From JAEUOS01 sp031423955 (GTDB taxonomy: Bacteria; Pseudomonadota; Gammaproteobacteria; Burkholderiales; JAEUOS01), in the NCBI GenBank assembly GCA_031423955.1, contig JANPGJ010000547.1, positions 1-64,000 on the forward strand: DNA of 64,000 nt, given 5' to 3'. Positions 50,038 to 59,157 of this stretch are shown here, piece by piece. A program made the position numbers and the translations under genes. The notes beneath the pieces were generated by a model that searched no databases, was not told where the DNA came from, and worked only from the letters and a program-made list of their open reading frames with translations. Positions within the stretch are counted from its first letter, which is position 1; each line of letters starts with the position of its first letter.

Positions 50038-51615
50038 CTATTTCTGCTTCTGGCGCAGCTTGAAGCGCTGGATTTTACCGGTCGCCGTCTTCGGCAGTTC
50101 GGCGATGATCTCGATCCAGCGCGGGTATTTGTAGGGCGCCAGTTGCGCCTTCACGTGGGCCTTGAGATCTTCGCCGCTGGCGTGCATGCCCTGCTTGAAC
50201 ACCACAAAGGCCTTCGGCTTGACCAGATGTTCGTCATCCAGGCCGGCCACCACCGCGGCTTCCAGCACGGCCGGATGGGTTTGCAGCGCCGCTTCGACCT
50301 CGAATGGCGAGACATAGATGCCGCCGACCTTGAGCATGTCGTCGTTGCGGCCACAGTAGGTGTAGTAGCCGTCGGCATCGCACAGATACTTGTCGCCGGA
50401 GCGGGTCCAGGGACCGAGAAAAGTGTTCTTGGTTTTTTCGCGATTGTTCCAGTACATCAGCGCCGAGGTCGGGCCGCTGACCTGCATTTCACCGATCTCG
50501 CCGATGGGTACCGGCGCGCCGGCGTCGTCCAGCAGGCGAATTTGATAACCCGGGACCGGGCGGCCGGTGGTGCCGTAGCGCACCTCGCCCGGACGGTTGG
50601 AGATGAAAATGTGCAGCATTTCGGTGGAGCCGATGCCGTCCAAAATCTCGACACCGTATTTTTCATTGAAGCGGCGGCCGATGTCGGCCGGCAATGCTTC
50701 GCCGGCCGAAGTGCAGACGCGCAGGTTGAGTTGCTCGCGCCCCGGCGCCTGTGGCGCGGCCAGCATTGCCGCGTAGAGTGTCGGCACGCCGTAGAAGATG
50801 GTGGGTTGGTGTCTGACCAGCAGATCGAACACCGCGTCCGGCGTTGGACGCGCGTCGAGCAGCACGGTGGTCGCCCCCACGCTCATCGGAAAGGTCAGGG
50901 CGTTGCCCAGGCCATAGGCGAAAAACAGCTTGGCCGCCGAGAACACGATGTCGTCTTCGCGAATCCCCAGAATCGGCCGCGCATACAGTTCGGCGGTCAA
51001 CAACAGGTGTGAATGCAGATGCACTGTGCCCTTCGGGGCGCCGGTCGAGCCGCTTGAATAAAGCCAGAAGCAGGGATCATCGGCGGCGGTATCGGCCACC
51101 GGCGCCGCGTCCCCGGCGGCCGCGAGCAAGGGTTCGAGGGCCGGATGCGGATGCCCGCTGTCGCCGCCGGCGACGATCACATGCCTGAGCGCGGGAAGCT
51201 TGCCGAGAATCGGCGTGAACGCCGGCAGCAAGGCCGCCGATACCACCAGCGCCTTGGCGCGCGAGTCGCGCAGCATGAATTCGAAATCGGCGGTGGTCAG
51301 CAGGGTGTTGGCGGCCACCGGTACGATGCCGCCGCGAATCGCTCCCAGAAACACCGCCGGAAAATCGACTGTATCGAGGAGCGCCAGCATGATCCGGTCC
51401 TCGCGGCCGAGCCCGAGCGCAGCCAGCGCGTTCTGGACGCGCCTGGCGCGCTCGTAAAGCTTGCCGTAGGTTTGGCTGCCGTCGGCATCGATGTAGGCGA
51501 TCTTGGCGGCGCGCCCCGCGTTGCGTTCGAGCAGGTCGTGCGCCGCGTTGTAGTCGCGCGGGAAGTCCACGCGCGGTGGATCAACCGTGTGGTCAGCGTT
51601 GGACAGGCTCGCCAT
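50038..51615 (-). CDS. bclA: Benzoate-CoA ligase
   Basis: A 525-residue adenylate-forming ligase that activates benzoate (or close analogues) to the CoA thioester, the entry step of the box pathway. ATP loop YSSGSTGAPKGTVHLH, LFFAYGLGNAL, GIGSTEMLHIFISN, CGRNDDMLKVGG and the catalytic Lys in TATGKIQRFKLR are all present. It is on the opposite strand from boxRCB, separated by the flavodoxin gene. The 192-nt region 51616-51807 after its start holds nothing recognised. Confidence 0.95.
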   Translation of the reverse strand: MASLSNADHTVDPPRVDFPRDYNAAHDLLERNAGRAAKIAYIDADGSQTYGKLYERARRVQNALAALGLGREDRIMLALLDTVDFPAVFLGAIRGGIVPVAANTLLTTADFEFMLRDSRAKALVVSAALLPAFTPILGKLPALRHVIVAGGDSGHPHPALEPLLAAAGDAAPVADTAADDPCFWLYSSGSTGAPKGTVHLHSHLLLTAELYARPILGIREDDIVFSAAKLFFAYGLGNALTFPMSVGATTVLLDARPTPDAVFDLLVRHQPTIFYGVPTLYAAMLAAPQAPGREQLNLRVCTSAGEALPADIGRRFNEKYGVEILDGIGSTEMLHIFISNRPGEVRYGTTGRPVPGYQIRLLDDAGAPVPIGEIGEMQVSGPTSALMYWNNREKTKNTFLGPWTRSGDKYLCDADGYYTYCGRNDDMLKVGGIYVSPFEVEAALQTHPAVLEAAVVAGLDDEHLVKPKAFVVFKQGMHASGEDLKAHVKAQLAPYKYPRWIEIIAELPKTATGKIQRFKLRQKQK

Positions 51616-51807
51616 CTTGCGTCTCCTCCATGATCATTTGTGTCTGGTCCGCCAACGCCGCACCGCCATGTCGGGGCATCGAGAGGGCGTCGTGTGCTGC
51701 GCAGGTAACGGCACGCCGGTGTCGCAGGCAGGCTGCGGTGCGACTTGCAGGCGGCAGTATTGCGTATTCGGGCGCGCAGATGTCTTTGCCGGGTACTGCT
51801 CGCGCGC

Positions 51808-52281
51808 TCAGGCCGCTGCCATCTCGCTGCGCGCCTGCTCAATCCATTGCTGCGCCCATTCGACACACACCTCCTCGGGCAGCGTGCCGGCGCTGGCATC
51901 ATGCAGGCAGACCTCGCCAATCCGCTGCGCGCCCAGTTCGGCGAACAGCGCGTCGAACTTCTTGCCGCCATAGCAGAAGGTTTGCAGGTAGGTGCGGTCA
52001 CCCAGCGCGATCACGCCATAGTGGACCCGGCTCATGTCGGGGCGAACGGTGCCGAGGGACTCGTAGAAGTCGCGTGCGTTGTCGGGCACGTCTCCTTGCC
52101 CATAAGTCGAGGTGCACACCAGATAAAGCTGACCGGGCCTGATCGCGCTGGCATCCAGGCCATCCATGTACTGGACCTTGATTTGCGTGTCGTCGTCGCC
52201 CATCGACAGTTCGATTTCCTGCGCAACAAGTTGCGCAGTATTGGTCATGGTGCCGACCAGGATAGTGACCTCAAGAGGCAT
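51808..52281 (-). CDS. Flavodoxin-domain protein (MioC-like)
   Basis: A 157-residue FMN-binding domain: phosphate loop VGTMTNTAQLVAQEI, ring-contact STYGQGDVPDNARDFYESL, and GDRTYLQTFCYGGKKFD. Start ATG 52281; an upstream frame extension crosses the boxR regulatory region and is rejected. It is divergent from boxR. In a cluster lacking boxA, it is a candidate electron carrier for BoxB, but this is inference. Confidence 0.88.
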   Translation of the reverse strand: MPLEVTILVGTMTNTAQLVAQEIELSMGDDDTQIKVQYMDGLDASAIRPGQLYLVCTSTYGQGDVPDNARDFYESLGTVRPDMSRVHYGVIALGDRTYLQTFCYGGKKFDALFAELGAQRIGEVCLHDASAGTLPEEVCVEWAQQWIEQARSEMAAA

Positions 52282-52303
52282 CGGACGCTCCGTTGGAAAG
52301 TTC

Positions 52304-52376
52304 TTGACAGTGGATTGATTGCGCTGATAATATGAATTATATTGCATTTATCGACAAGTGCAAGAATTATAATGCA
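52304..52376. promoter_or_regulatory. boxR promoter with candidate BoxR operators
   Basis: TTGACA (52304-52309) with GATAAT (52326-52331) or TAATAT (52328-52333) gives a sigma-70 promoter toward boxR. Just downstream, the 12-mers at 52335-52346 and 52365-52376 differ by one base and each ends in TGCA; a third TGCA is at 52359. TGCA repeats are the known recognition element of BzdR/BoxR. The site also lies at the start of the divergent flavodoxin gene. Confidence 0.65.
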
Positions 52377-52381
52377 GATTA

Positions 52382-53320
52382 ATGAATTCTGAAGCGAATC
52401 CTGAAGCGGCCACCTCGATGTCCCCCGAAATCGATGAGAGTAGTGCGGAGTCGGCCGAAGGTGCGGCCGGCCTGTTGACCGCCTTGGGTGAACGGGTGCG
52501 CGATTTACGGTCCCAGCGCGGCATGTCGCGCAAGATTCTGGCACGTGATTCGGGCGTTTCCGAGCGCTACCTGGCGCAACTCGAAACCGGCATCGGCAAC
52601 GGCTCGATACTCCTTCTGGCCAAGGTCGCGGCTGCGCTCAGCGTGCCGGTTACTGCCCTCTTGCATGCCGAGCGGCGTGCCGCACCCGAATTCGAGGAAC
52701 TGCAACACCTTTTGCGGCGGCTGTCGCCGCTGCAGTTGAAGGCCGCACGCGATTTGCTGGCGCGCGAATTCGATGCCGAAGTCAAGGCGCGCATGCGACG
52801 CATCGCGCTGGTGGGCTTGCGCGGCGCAGGCAAGTCGTCGCTGGGCTTGGCGCTGGCCCGGCGCATCAAGGTGCCGTTCATCGAACTCGATCGCGAAGTC
52901 GAGCGCGAGGCCGACACCTCGCTCAACGAGATTTTCATGCTCTACGGGCAGGCCGGCTATCGCCGCCACGAGCGCGCCGCGCTTGCGCGTGTGCTGCACC
53001 TGCATGAGCGTGCGGTGATCGCCACCGGCGGCTCGATCGTCTCCGAACCGGAGACCTACGACCTGCTGCTCGGCAACTGCTTTACTGTATGGCTCAAGGC
53101 GCAACCGGAAGAGCACATGGCGCGGGTGGTGGCGCAGGGTGACACGCGGCCGATGAAGGGCAATCGCGAGGCGATGGAAGACCTGCGCCGCATCTTGCTG
53201 ACCCGCGCGCCGCTGTACGGCCGCGCCGATGCGGTGGTGGATACCTCCGGCCGCGTGTTGGACGCGAGCCTCGAGGAACTGGCTTCGCTGGCGAAGCCGC
53301 AAATGGAGATAAACCGATGA
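52382..53320 (+). CDS. boxR: BoxR/BzdR-type regulator (XRE HTH + shikimate kinase-like domain)
   Basis: A 312-residue repressor. An N-terminal XRE helix-turn-helix (LGERVRDLRSQRGMSRKILARDSGVSERYLAQLE, residues about 37-70) is joined by a linker to a shikimate kinase-like domain with P-loop GLRGAGKSSLG (about residues 144-154), which in the family senses benzoyl-CoA. ATG 52382 is used; a second Met is 12 codons in. It overlaps boxC by 4 nt, so regulator and enzymes are co-transcribed. Confidence 0.94.
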   Translation: MNSEANPEAATSMSPEIDESSAESAEGAAGLLTALGERVRDLRSQRGMSRKILARDSGVSERYLAQLETGIGNGSILLLAKVAAALSVPVTALLHAERRAAPEFEELQHLLRRLSPLQLKAARDLLAREFDAEVKARMRRIALVGLRGAGKSSLGLALARRIKVPFIELDREVEREADTSLNEIFMLYGQAGYRRHERAALARVLHLHERAVIATGGSIVSEPETYDLLLGNCFTVWLKAQPEEHMARVVAQGDTRPMKGNREAMEDLRRILLTRAPLYGRADAVVDTSGRVLDASLEELASLAKPQMEINR

Positions 53321-54993
53321 ACGCAGTGTTGCAACCCGCTGCCGGCGACATGCCGGTCAGTTTCGAGACCGATCCGTCGCGCTACCGCCACTGGAAGCTT
53401 GCAGCCGAAGGCGAGATCGCCCGCCTGACGCTGGACATTCGCGAAGATGGCGGCATTCGCCCCGGCTACCAGTTGAAGCTCAATTCCTATGACCTCGGGG
53501 TCGACATTGAGTTGAACGATGCCTTGAACCGCATCCGTTTCGAGTATCCGAACGTCAAGACCGTGATCCTCGGGTCTGCCAAAGACCGCATTTTCTGCTC
53601 CGGCGCCAACATCTACATGCTGGGCCTGTCGACCCACCAGTGGAAAGTGAACTTCTGCAAGTTCACCAACGAGACCCGCAACGGCATGGAAGACTCGTCA
53701 CAGCATGACGGCCTGAAGTTCATCGCGGCGGTCAATGGCGCCTGCGCCGGCGGCGGCTACGAGGTGGCGCTGGCCTGTGACCGCATCTATCTGGTCGACG
53801 ACCGTTCTTCCACCGTCTCGTTGCCGGAGGTGCCGCTCCTGGGCGTGCTGCCCGGCACCGGCGGCCTGACCCGCCTGATCGACAAGCGTCGCGTGCGGCG
53901 CGACCTGGCAGATATTTTCTGCACCACCTCCGAAGGCGTGCGCGCCGACCGCGCGTTGAAATGGAAGTTGATCGACGGCCATGCCAAACCGGCGCAGTTC
54001 GCCGACTACATCAACGCCCGCGCGGCTGAACTGGCACAGGGCAGCCGGCGCGCCAGCGGCGCCACCGGCATCGCCCTGACCCCGCTCAACAAGACCATCG
54101 ATGGCGCCGGTTATCACTATGAAACGGTGGCTGTGGTGATCGACCGCGACGCCCGGGTCGCCACCCTGACCGTGACGGCGCCGGCGCAGGCGCCGGAGGC
54201 CGACCCGGCGGCGATCCACGCCGCCGGTGCGAACTGGTGGCCGTTGAAATTCGCGCGCGAACTCGACGATGCAATCCTGATGCTGCGTACCGCCGACCTC
54301 GAGATCGGCACCTGGGTTCTCAAGACCCGCGGCCCGGCCGCCGGCATTCTGGCGATGGATACGGTACTGCAGGCGCAGGGCGCACACTGGCTGGTGCGTG
54401 AAACCGTCGGTCTCCTGCGGCGCACGCTGGCGCGCCTGGATGTGACCTCGCGCAGCCTGATCGCGGTGATCGACGAAGGCTCGTGCTTCGCCGGCACGCT
54501 GCTCGAACTGGCGCTGGCCGCCGATCGCAGCTACATGCTTGACCTGGCCGACGGCGACGGCTCGCCGGCGATCGAGTTGTCGCCGCAGAATTTCGGCGCC
54601 GACCCGATGGTCAATGGCCTGACCCGCATCGAAACCCGCTTTGCCGGCGACGCGCATGAGATTGCGGTGGTCAAGTCCCTGCAGGGCCAGGCGATCTTCG
54701 CGCGCGCCGCCGCCGACGCCGGCCTGATCACCGTGGCGCCGGACGACATCGACTGGGCCGACGAGATCCGCATGGTGATCGAGGAGCGTGCATCGCTGTC
54801 GCCGGATGCGCTCACCGGGATGGAGGCCAGCCTTCGCTTCGGTGGCCCGGAGACCATGGAAACCCGGATTTTCAGCCGCTTGTCCGCCTGGCAAAACTGG
54901 ATTTTCCAGCGCCCCAACGCGGTCGGCAGCGATGGCGCGCTCAAGGTTTTCGGCAGCGGGCGCAAGGCGAAGTTCGACTGGCAACGCGTTTGA
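53317..54993 (+). CDS. boxC: 2,3-epoxybenzoyl-CoA dihydrolase (BoxC)
   Basis: A 558-residue double crotonase-fold enzyme that opens the ring of 2,3-epoxybenzoyl-CoA, releasing formate and 3,4-dehydroadipyl-CoA semialdehyde. First crotonase domain: ILGSAKDRIFCSGANIYMLG and VNGACAGGGYEVALACDRIYLVDD; second: LRTADLEIGTWVLKTRG, IDEGSCFAGTLLELALAADRSYML. Its length is normal. It overlaps boxR and is followed by boxB after 19 nt. Confidence 0.96.
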   Translation: MNAVLQPAAGDMPVSFETDPSRYRHWKLAAEGEIARLTLDIREDGGIRPGYQLKLNSYDLGVDIELNDALNRIRFEYPNVKTVILGSAKDRIFCSGANIYMLGLSTHQWKVNFCKFTNETRNGMEDSSQHDGLKFIAAVNGACAGGGYEVALACDRIYLVDDRSSTVSLPEVPLLGVLPGTGGLTRLIDKRRVRRDLADIFCTTSEGVRADRALKWKLIDGHAKPAQFADYINARAAELAQGSRRASGATGIALTPLNKTIDGAGYHYETVAVVIDRDARVATLTVTAPAQAPEADPAAIHAAGANWWPLKFARELDDAILMLRTADLEIGTWVLKTRGPAAGILAMDTVLQAQGAHWLVRETVGLLRRTLARLDVTSRSLIAVIDEGSCFAGTLLELALAADRSYMLDLADGDGSPAIELSPQNFGADPMVNGLTRIETRFAGDAHEIAVVKSLQGQAIFARAAADAGLITVAPDDIDWADEIRMVIEERASLSPDALTGMEASLRFGGPETMETRIFSRLSAWQNWIFQRPNAVGSDGALKVFGSGRKAKFDWQRV

Positions 54994-55012
54994 ACCATTT
55001 GAAGGAATTTCC

Positions 55013-56440
55013 ATGAGCACGATCGACCTGAACGCACGCATTCCCAACAACGTCAACCTGGTGGCCGATCGCACGCTGCAGCGCGCGCTGGAACATTGGC
55101 AACCCGCTTTTCTCGACTGGTGGAAGGATATGGGGCCGACCGATTTTCTCTCTTCCGACGTGTACCTGCGCACCGCCACCGGGGTCGACGCCGCCGGCTG
55201 GGCCACCTACGGCACCTGCAAGATGCCGGACTACCGCTGGGGCATCTTCCTGGCCGACCCGGAAGCCAACCGCAGCATCGGCTTTGGCGACCACATCGGT
55301 GAACCGGTGTGGCAACAGGTTCCGGGTGAATATCGCTCGACGTTTCGGCGCCTGATCGTAACGCAAGGCGATACCGAACCAGCGTCGGTCGAGCAGCAGC
55401 GCCTGCTCGGCCACTCCTGCCCGTCGTTGTACGACCTGCGTAACCTGTTTCAGGTCAATGTCGAGGAAGGCCGCCACTTGTGGGCCATGGTCTACCTGTT
55501 GCATGCCTACTTCGGCCGCGACGGCCGCGAGGAAGCCGAAGAATTGCTGATGCGTCATTCCGGCGATGCCGACAAGCCGCGCATCCTCGGCACCTTCAAT
55601 GAACCGATCGATGACTGGCTGTCGTTTTTCATGTTCACCTACTTCACCGATCGCGACGGCAAATACCAGCTGAAGAGCCTGGCCGAATCGGCCTTCGATC
55701 CGCTGGCGCGCACCACCCGCTTCATGCTGACCGAAGAGGCGCACCACATGTTCGTCGGCGAAACCGGCATCGGTCGGGTGGTACGGCGCGCGCTGGAAGT
55801 GATGAAGGAACTCGGCAGCGACGACCCGGCCGCGGTGCGCCGCGCCGGCGCGATCGACCTGCCGACGGTGCAGAAGTACATGAATTTCTGGTTTTCCTCG
55901 GCGCTCGACCTGTTCGGCTCGGAGTCCTCGTCGAATGCCGGTTCGTACTTCGCCAACGGCATCAAGGGCCGCCCGGACGAGGCGAAATTCGCTGACCATC
56001 GCGAGATCGATACGGTCTACACCTTCCAGGCGCCGGATGGCGCGGGCGGCGTGAAAAGCGAGGAAATCGCCATGCGCAACGCGATGAACGCGGTGACGCG
56101 CGGCGAATATGTCAAGGATTGCGAAATCGGATTCAAGCGCTGGAACAAGCTGATCGAACGCGCCGGTTTCAGCTTCGAGCTCAAGCTGCCTTCCGACCGC
56201 TTCCATCGCACCATCGGCGCCTGGGCCGGCATCGCCACCGACCTGGCCGGCAACCCGATTGCCAAGGAGGCTTACGCGGCGGTGTGCAATTCAGCGCTAC
56301 CGTCGGAAGACGACCGGCGCTTTGTCAAGAGCCTGCAGCAGCGGGTGGTTGAGCCGGGCAAGATGGCGGCCTGGATCGCACCGCCGGATCGCGGCATCAA
56401 TAACCTGCCGGTGGATTACGAATACGTGCGACTGAACTGA
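55013..56440 (+). CDS. boxB: Benzoyl-CoA 2,3-epoxidase subunit B (BoxB)
   Basis: A 475-residue diiron oxygenase that epoxidises benzoyl-CoA. Iron-ligand motifs NVEEGRHLWAMVYLL and LTEEAHHMFVGETG give the two ExxH pairs. Start ATG 55013 with AAGGAA upstream. It normally receives electrons from the reductase BoxA; no boxA lies in this window. It is the last gene of boxRCB; the 269-nt gap after it (56441-56709) shows nothing recognisable. Confidence 0.97.
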   Translation: MSTIDLNARIPNNVNLVADRTLQRALEHWQPAFLDWWKDMGPTDFLSSDVYLRTATGVDAAGWATYGTCKMPDYRWGIFLADPEANRSIGFGDHIGEPVWQQVPGEYRSTFRRLIVTQGDTEPASVEQQRLLGHSCPSLYDLRNLFQVNVEEGRHLWAMVYLLHAYFGRDGREEAEELLMRHSGDADKPRILGTFNEPIDDWLSFFMFTYFTDRDGKYQLKSLAESAFDPLARTTRFMLTEEAHHMFVGETGIGRVVRRALEVMKELGSDDPAAVRRAGAIDLPTVQKYMNFWFSSALDLFGSESSSNAGSYFANGIKGRPDEAKFADHREIDTVYTFQAPDGAGGVKSEEIAMRNAMNAVTRGEYVKDCEIGFKRWNKLIERAGFSFELKLPSDRFHRTIGAWAGIATDLAGNPIAKEAYAAVCNSALPSEDDRRFVKSLQQRVVEPGKMAAWIAPPDRGINNLPVDYEYVRLN

Positions 56441-56709
56441 GATATTGCCAAAATCGCACTGAAACGGTGTGCTTGGCCGGGAATCAGGCCATGACAACGT
56501 TGGTCGAGGGCCGCACAAACCAGCGCTGGCGATGGAAGGAGAAGAATTCGCGGGCGCTCGGCCACCGTAGCCACCAGTTGGCCGACCAGGGCGTGGCTGC
56601 GTGCGGTGGGGCTTTGGACTGCGTTCGTCAGTCCGATCGATTGGAGCGCGTTGCTGTCGCGTGGCGCCACGATGCGGATCGACCAGCCTACCCGGGTTGG
56701 CGGCGGCCG

Positions 56710-57249
56710 CTAGGAAGTCGAGTCACCGGCATCAACCGGTGCCTGTGGCGCCGCCTGGCCGTTTTTGCGCAGCAGCACCCGCGTCGAATACTCCAGTACG
56801 GTGACCGCATGCTGGTTGATCACCCTGATGCCCAGGGTGAGCACGCCGCGCAACCCGTCCGAGGTTTCCTTTGCGGCAATGACGCTGACCTCGGAGCCGA
56901 GCGTATCGCCCGGCCGCACCGGCGCGTGAAAGCGAAACCCGTCCATCGCCAAGCCGGCGATCGTGTTGGCCCCCAGCACGCTCTCAAGCATGCCGGCCGA
57001 CACGCTGCACACCAGAAATCCGGGCGCGATGCGTCCGCCATGCGGTGATTCGCGCCTGGCCCAGTCGTCATCCACGAAGATCGGCAGGCGCAACCCGGCG
57101 AACTGGGTGAAACTGACCAAGTCTGCCTCGGTGACGGTACGGCGATAGGTGGTGAATACCTCGCCGACGACGAAGTCCTCGAAGCCCGGGGCATGGACGG
57201 CGGATTTCAATTGACCCCCAAGCCAAGCGATTTCACCAACGTCGACCAT
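56710..57249 (-). CDS. MaoC-family hot-dog dehydratase
   Basis: A 179-residue hot-dog protein: FEDFVVGEVFTTYRRTVTEADLVSFTQFAG (MaoC start), RRESPHGGRIAPGFLVCSVSAGM with the hydratase-type His, and FHAPVRPGDTL. Likely an enoyl-CoA hydratase or mesaconyl/beta-hydroxyacyl type enzyme; the substrate is unknown. Start ATG 57249 overlaps the upstream Bug gene's end by 43 nt on the same strand; a shorter start is possible. Confidence 0.85.
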   Translation of the reverse strand: MVDVGEIAWLGGQLKSAVHAPGFEDFVVGEVFTTYRRTVTEADLVSFTQFAGLRLPIFVDDDWARRESPHGGRIAPGFLVCSVSAGMLESVLGANTIAGLAMDGFRFHAPVRPGDTLGSEVSVIAAKETSDGLRGVLTLGIRVINQHAVTVLEYSTRVLLRKNGQAAPQAPVDAGDSTS

Positions 57250-58196
57250 TTGTCGCTCTCGCGCCGAACTTGCGCGGCAAACGCATCGGGGCCGGCAGGG
57301 TCTATTTCGGTGCCGCTTTTTTCAACCCGCTCGCGCACCGGCGCATGCTCGAGGGCACGAACCACCGCATCCGCCAGGCGGGTCAGGATCTCGCGCGGTG
57401 TGCCGGCGGGAGCGACGAAGCCGTACCAGACACTGGCTTCGTAACCTGGTTGCCCAAGCGCTTCAGCCAGGGTTGGAATTTCCGGTGCCTGCGGCAGGCG
57501 GCGCGGGCTGCCGATGCCGAGAATGCGCAGCTTGGCCGCGCGCATTTGCACCAGCGCCGGCGGCAGGGTCGAAAAGTACAAGGCGACCTGGCCGCCGATG
57601 GTGTCGGTCATCGCCTGCGCCGTGCTCTTGTAGGGAATGTCCTGCAGCTTCAAGCCGGCGCTTTGCGCAATCAGTTCCATTTCGAGGTGACTGGGTGTGC
57701 CCTTGCCGGACGAGGCGTAATTGAGGCGGCCCGGGTTCGCGCGCGCGAACGCGATCATCTCGCCGACGCTGGCAAAGGGTGCGGCCGGGCCGGTGACCAA
57801 TGCCATCGGCAACACGCCGATTCTGGCGATCGGTGCGAAATCGCGCACAGCGTCGTAAGGCGGCGCGGCCTGCAACAACGGCGCGACCACCAAGGGGTTG
57901 GCGGCCATCATCAGTGTGTATCCGTCAGCCGCGCTCCTGGCCGTGGCGGTCGCGCCGAGCAGACCGCCGGCGCCTTCGCGATTCTCGACCACCACGCCGA
58001 CCCCGAGTTGCTCGCCGATCCGCTCGCCGACCACCCGCGCCAGGATGTCAGTGCCGGTGCCTGGCCCGAAGGGCACGATGATGCGGATCGGTTTCGACGG
58101 GTATGGCTGCGCGACCGCAGGCGCACTACCCACAGCAGCCAGCGCAGCCAGTGTCGCCAGTGTCGACCAGACGGTCATGCCGATGCGGCATTTCAT
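57207..58196 (-). CDS. Tripartite tricarboxylate transporter receptor (Bug/TctC family) 2
   Basis: A 329-residue periplasmic receptor: signal peptide ending AVAQP, then YPSKPIRIIVPFGPGTGTDILARVV, VENREGAGGLLGATATARSAADGY, IPYKSTAQAMTDTIGGQV. Orphan: no TctA or TctB nearby. It precedes and overlaps the MaoC-like gene, suggesting uptake of an acid whose CoA ester is then hydrated. Start ATG 58196. Confidence 0.93.
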   Translation of the reverse strand: MKCRIGMTVWSTLATLAALAAVGSAPAVAQPYPSKPIRIIVPFGPGTGTDILARVVGERIGEQLGVGVVVENREGAGGLLGATATARSAADGYTLMMAANPLVVAPLLQAAPPYDAVRDFAPIARIGVLPMALVTGPAAPFASVGEMIAFARANPGRLNYASSGKGTPSHLEMELIAQSAGLKLQDIPYKSTAQAMTDTIGGQVALYFSTLPPALVQMRAAKLRILGIGSPRRLPQAPEIPTLAEALGQPGYEASVWYGFVAPAGTPREILTRLADAVVRALEHAPVRERVEKSGTEIDPAGPDAFAAQVRRESDKWSTLVKSLGLGVN

Positions 58197-58351
58197 TTCA
58201 GGCGCCGTTCGCGCTGCGGGTAGTTGTAGGCACTTTTCCCAGACGTATCGACAGCTTAAGCGGCGAAGACAAAGGCGGCACCCCGTGTTCAGTTACAAAT
58301 TTCCGTAGAGGCACATTTTCTGCGGTGCTCCTGAAGAAATCAATTCGATCC

Positions 58352-58379
58352 CGCCCCCTTTTTTTCGCCCCCTTTTTTT
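58352..58379. repeat. Perfect 14-nt tandem duplication in a 280-nt gap
   Basis: CGCCCCCTTTTTTT occurs twice in direct succession. The surrounding gap (58197-58476) is less GC-rich than the region to its left and contains no gene I can support; it separates the catabolic region from the RHS locus. Confidence 0.85.
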
Positions 58380-58476
58380 GCTCGTTAGGAGTGCGAAAGT
58401 CAATGCGCGCGCCTTTCCCGTCCTTATTGTCGCGCCACTAATGTCGAAATATAAGAAGTTGCTACTCGTGCGCGTT

Positions 58477-59157
58477 TCAAGTCGGGAGGCCCAATTTACT
58501 CCGCCAAATCAAAATGACTAAATCATAGAGTGTGTGAGCGATGATTATTGGCCAAAGATTGCGCAGTAGCACATACATCACCGCCGCAGAGCAGCCGAAA
58601 AAAAGCAGTGTAAAGATATCGGCAATATTGGAAATACTATGGATGCCAAGGAATGCGAAGGACGACACGGACACATAGAGGCCGACATCAATCACCCGAC
58701 GTTTCTTGAGGAAAACCACTCCGAGAACACCGCGAAAAAATATCTCTTCAAATACACCAGCGGACAAAGCATGATAAATAACGGCTGCTAGTCCTCCACC
58801 CCGAGCGAGTGCATTCGCTTGGCTCCTTGTCATCTGACCCGCTTCAGGCACGTAATTTTCGACAATGTTGAAAACTATAACTGACGCAAGAAAAACAAGC
58901 GTGCAGATAAAGCTGATCGAGACGAATTCCCCCCACGTATATCCACCTCGAGTAAACCTGAGGCCGTACATCTCCGGACTTACCCCAATCCGGTAGAGCA
59001 GCAGAAGGCATAAGATGGGAACAATGACTTTCAGGAAAACATCAACAATCCAATAAACGAGATCAATCGTCGGCGGTAGAAATTCTCGAGCAATGACCGG
59101 TAGTAGCAATGCTGGCAATGCCGTGCCAAGAACAGTCAATCTTAAGGGGAGCGACAC
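58477..59157 (-). CDS. CPBP-family membrane protease, possible RHS immunity protein
   Basis: A 226-residue polytopic membrane protein with the CPBP (Abi/Rce1) motifs: EEIFFRG (EExxxR), FAFLGIHS and IIAHTLYD. Start GTG 59157 overlaps the 3' end of the RHS gene by 16 nt, so the two are coupled. Known CPBP proteins include proteases and bacteriocin self-immunity proteins; at the 3' end of an RHS gene, where immunity genes normally sit, immunity is a reasonable but untested idea. Codon use is less GC-rich than in the box genes. Confidence 0.85.
   Translation of the reverse strand: MSLPLRLTVLGTALPALLLPVIAREFLPPTIDLVYWIVDVFLKVIVPILCLLLLYRIGVSPEMYGLRFTRGGYTWGEFVSISFICTLVFLASVIVFNIVENYVPEAGQMTRSQANALARGGGLAAVIYHALSAGVFEEIFFRGVLGVVFLKKRRVIDVGLYVSVSSFAFLGIHSISNIADIFTLLFFGCSAAVMYVLLRNLWPIIIAHTLYDLVILIWRSKLGLPT

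Noticed and set aside
58477..59157. CPBP protein as an accessory protease of the exosortase E module
   Set aside because: It is over 50 kb from the exosortase gene, which already carries its own CPBP domain; the overlap with the RHS gene explains its position better.
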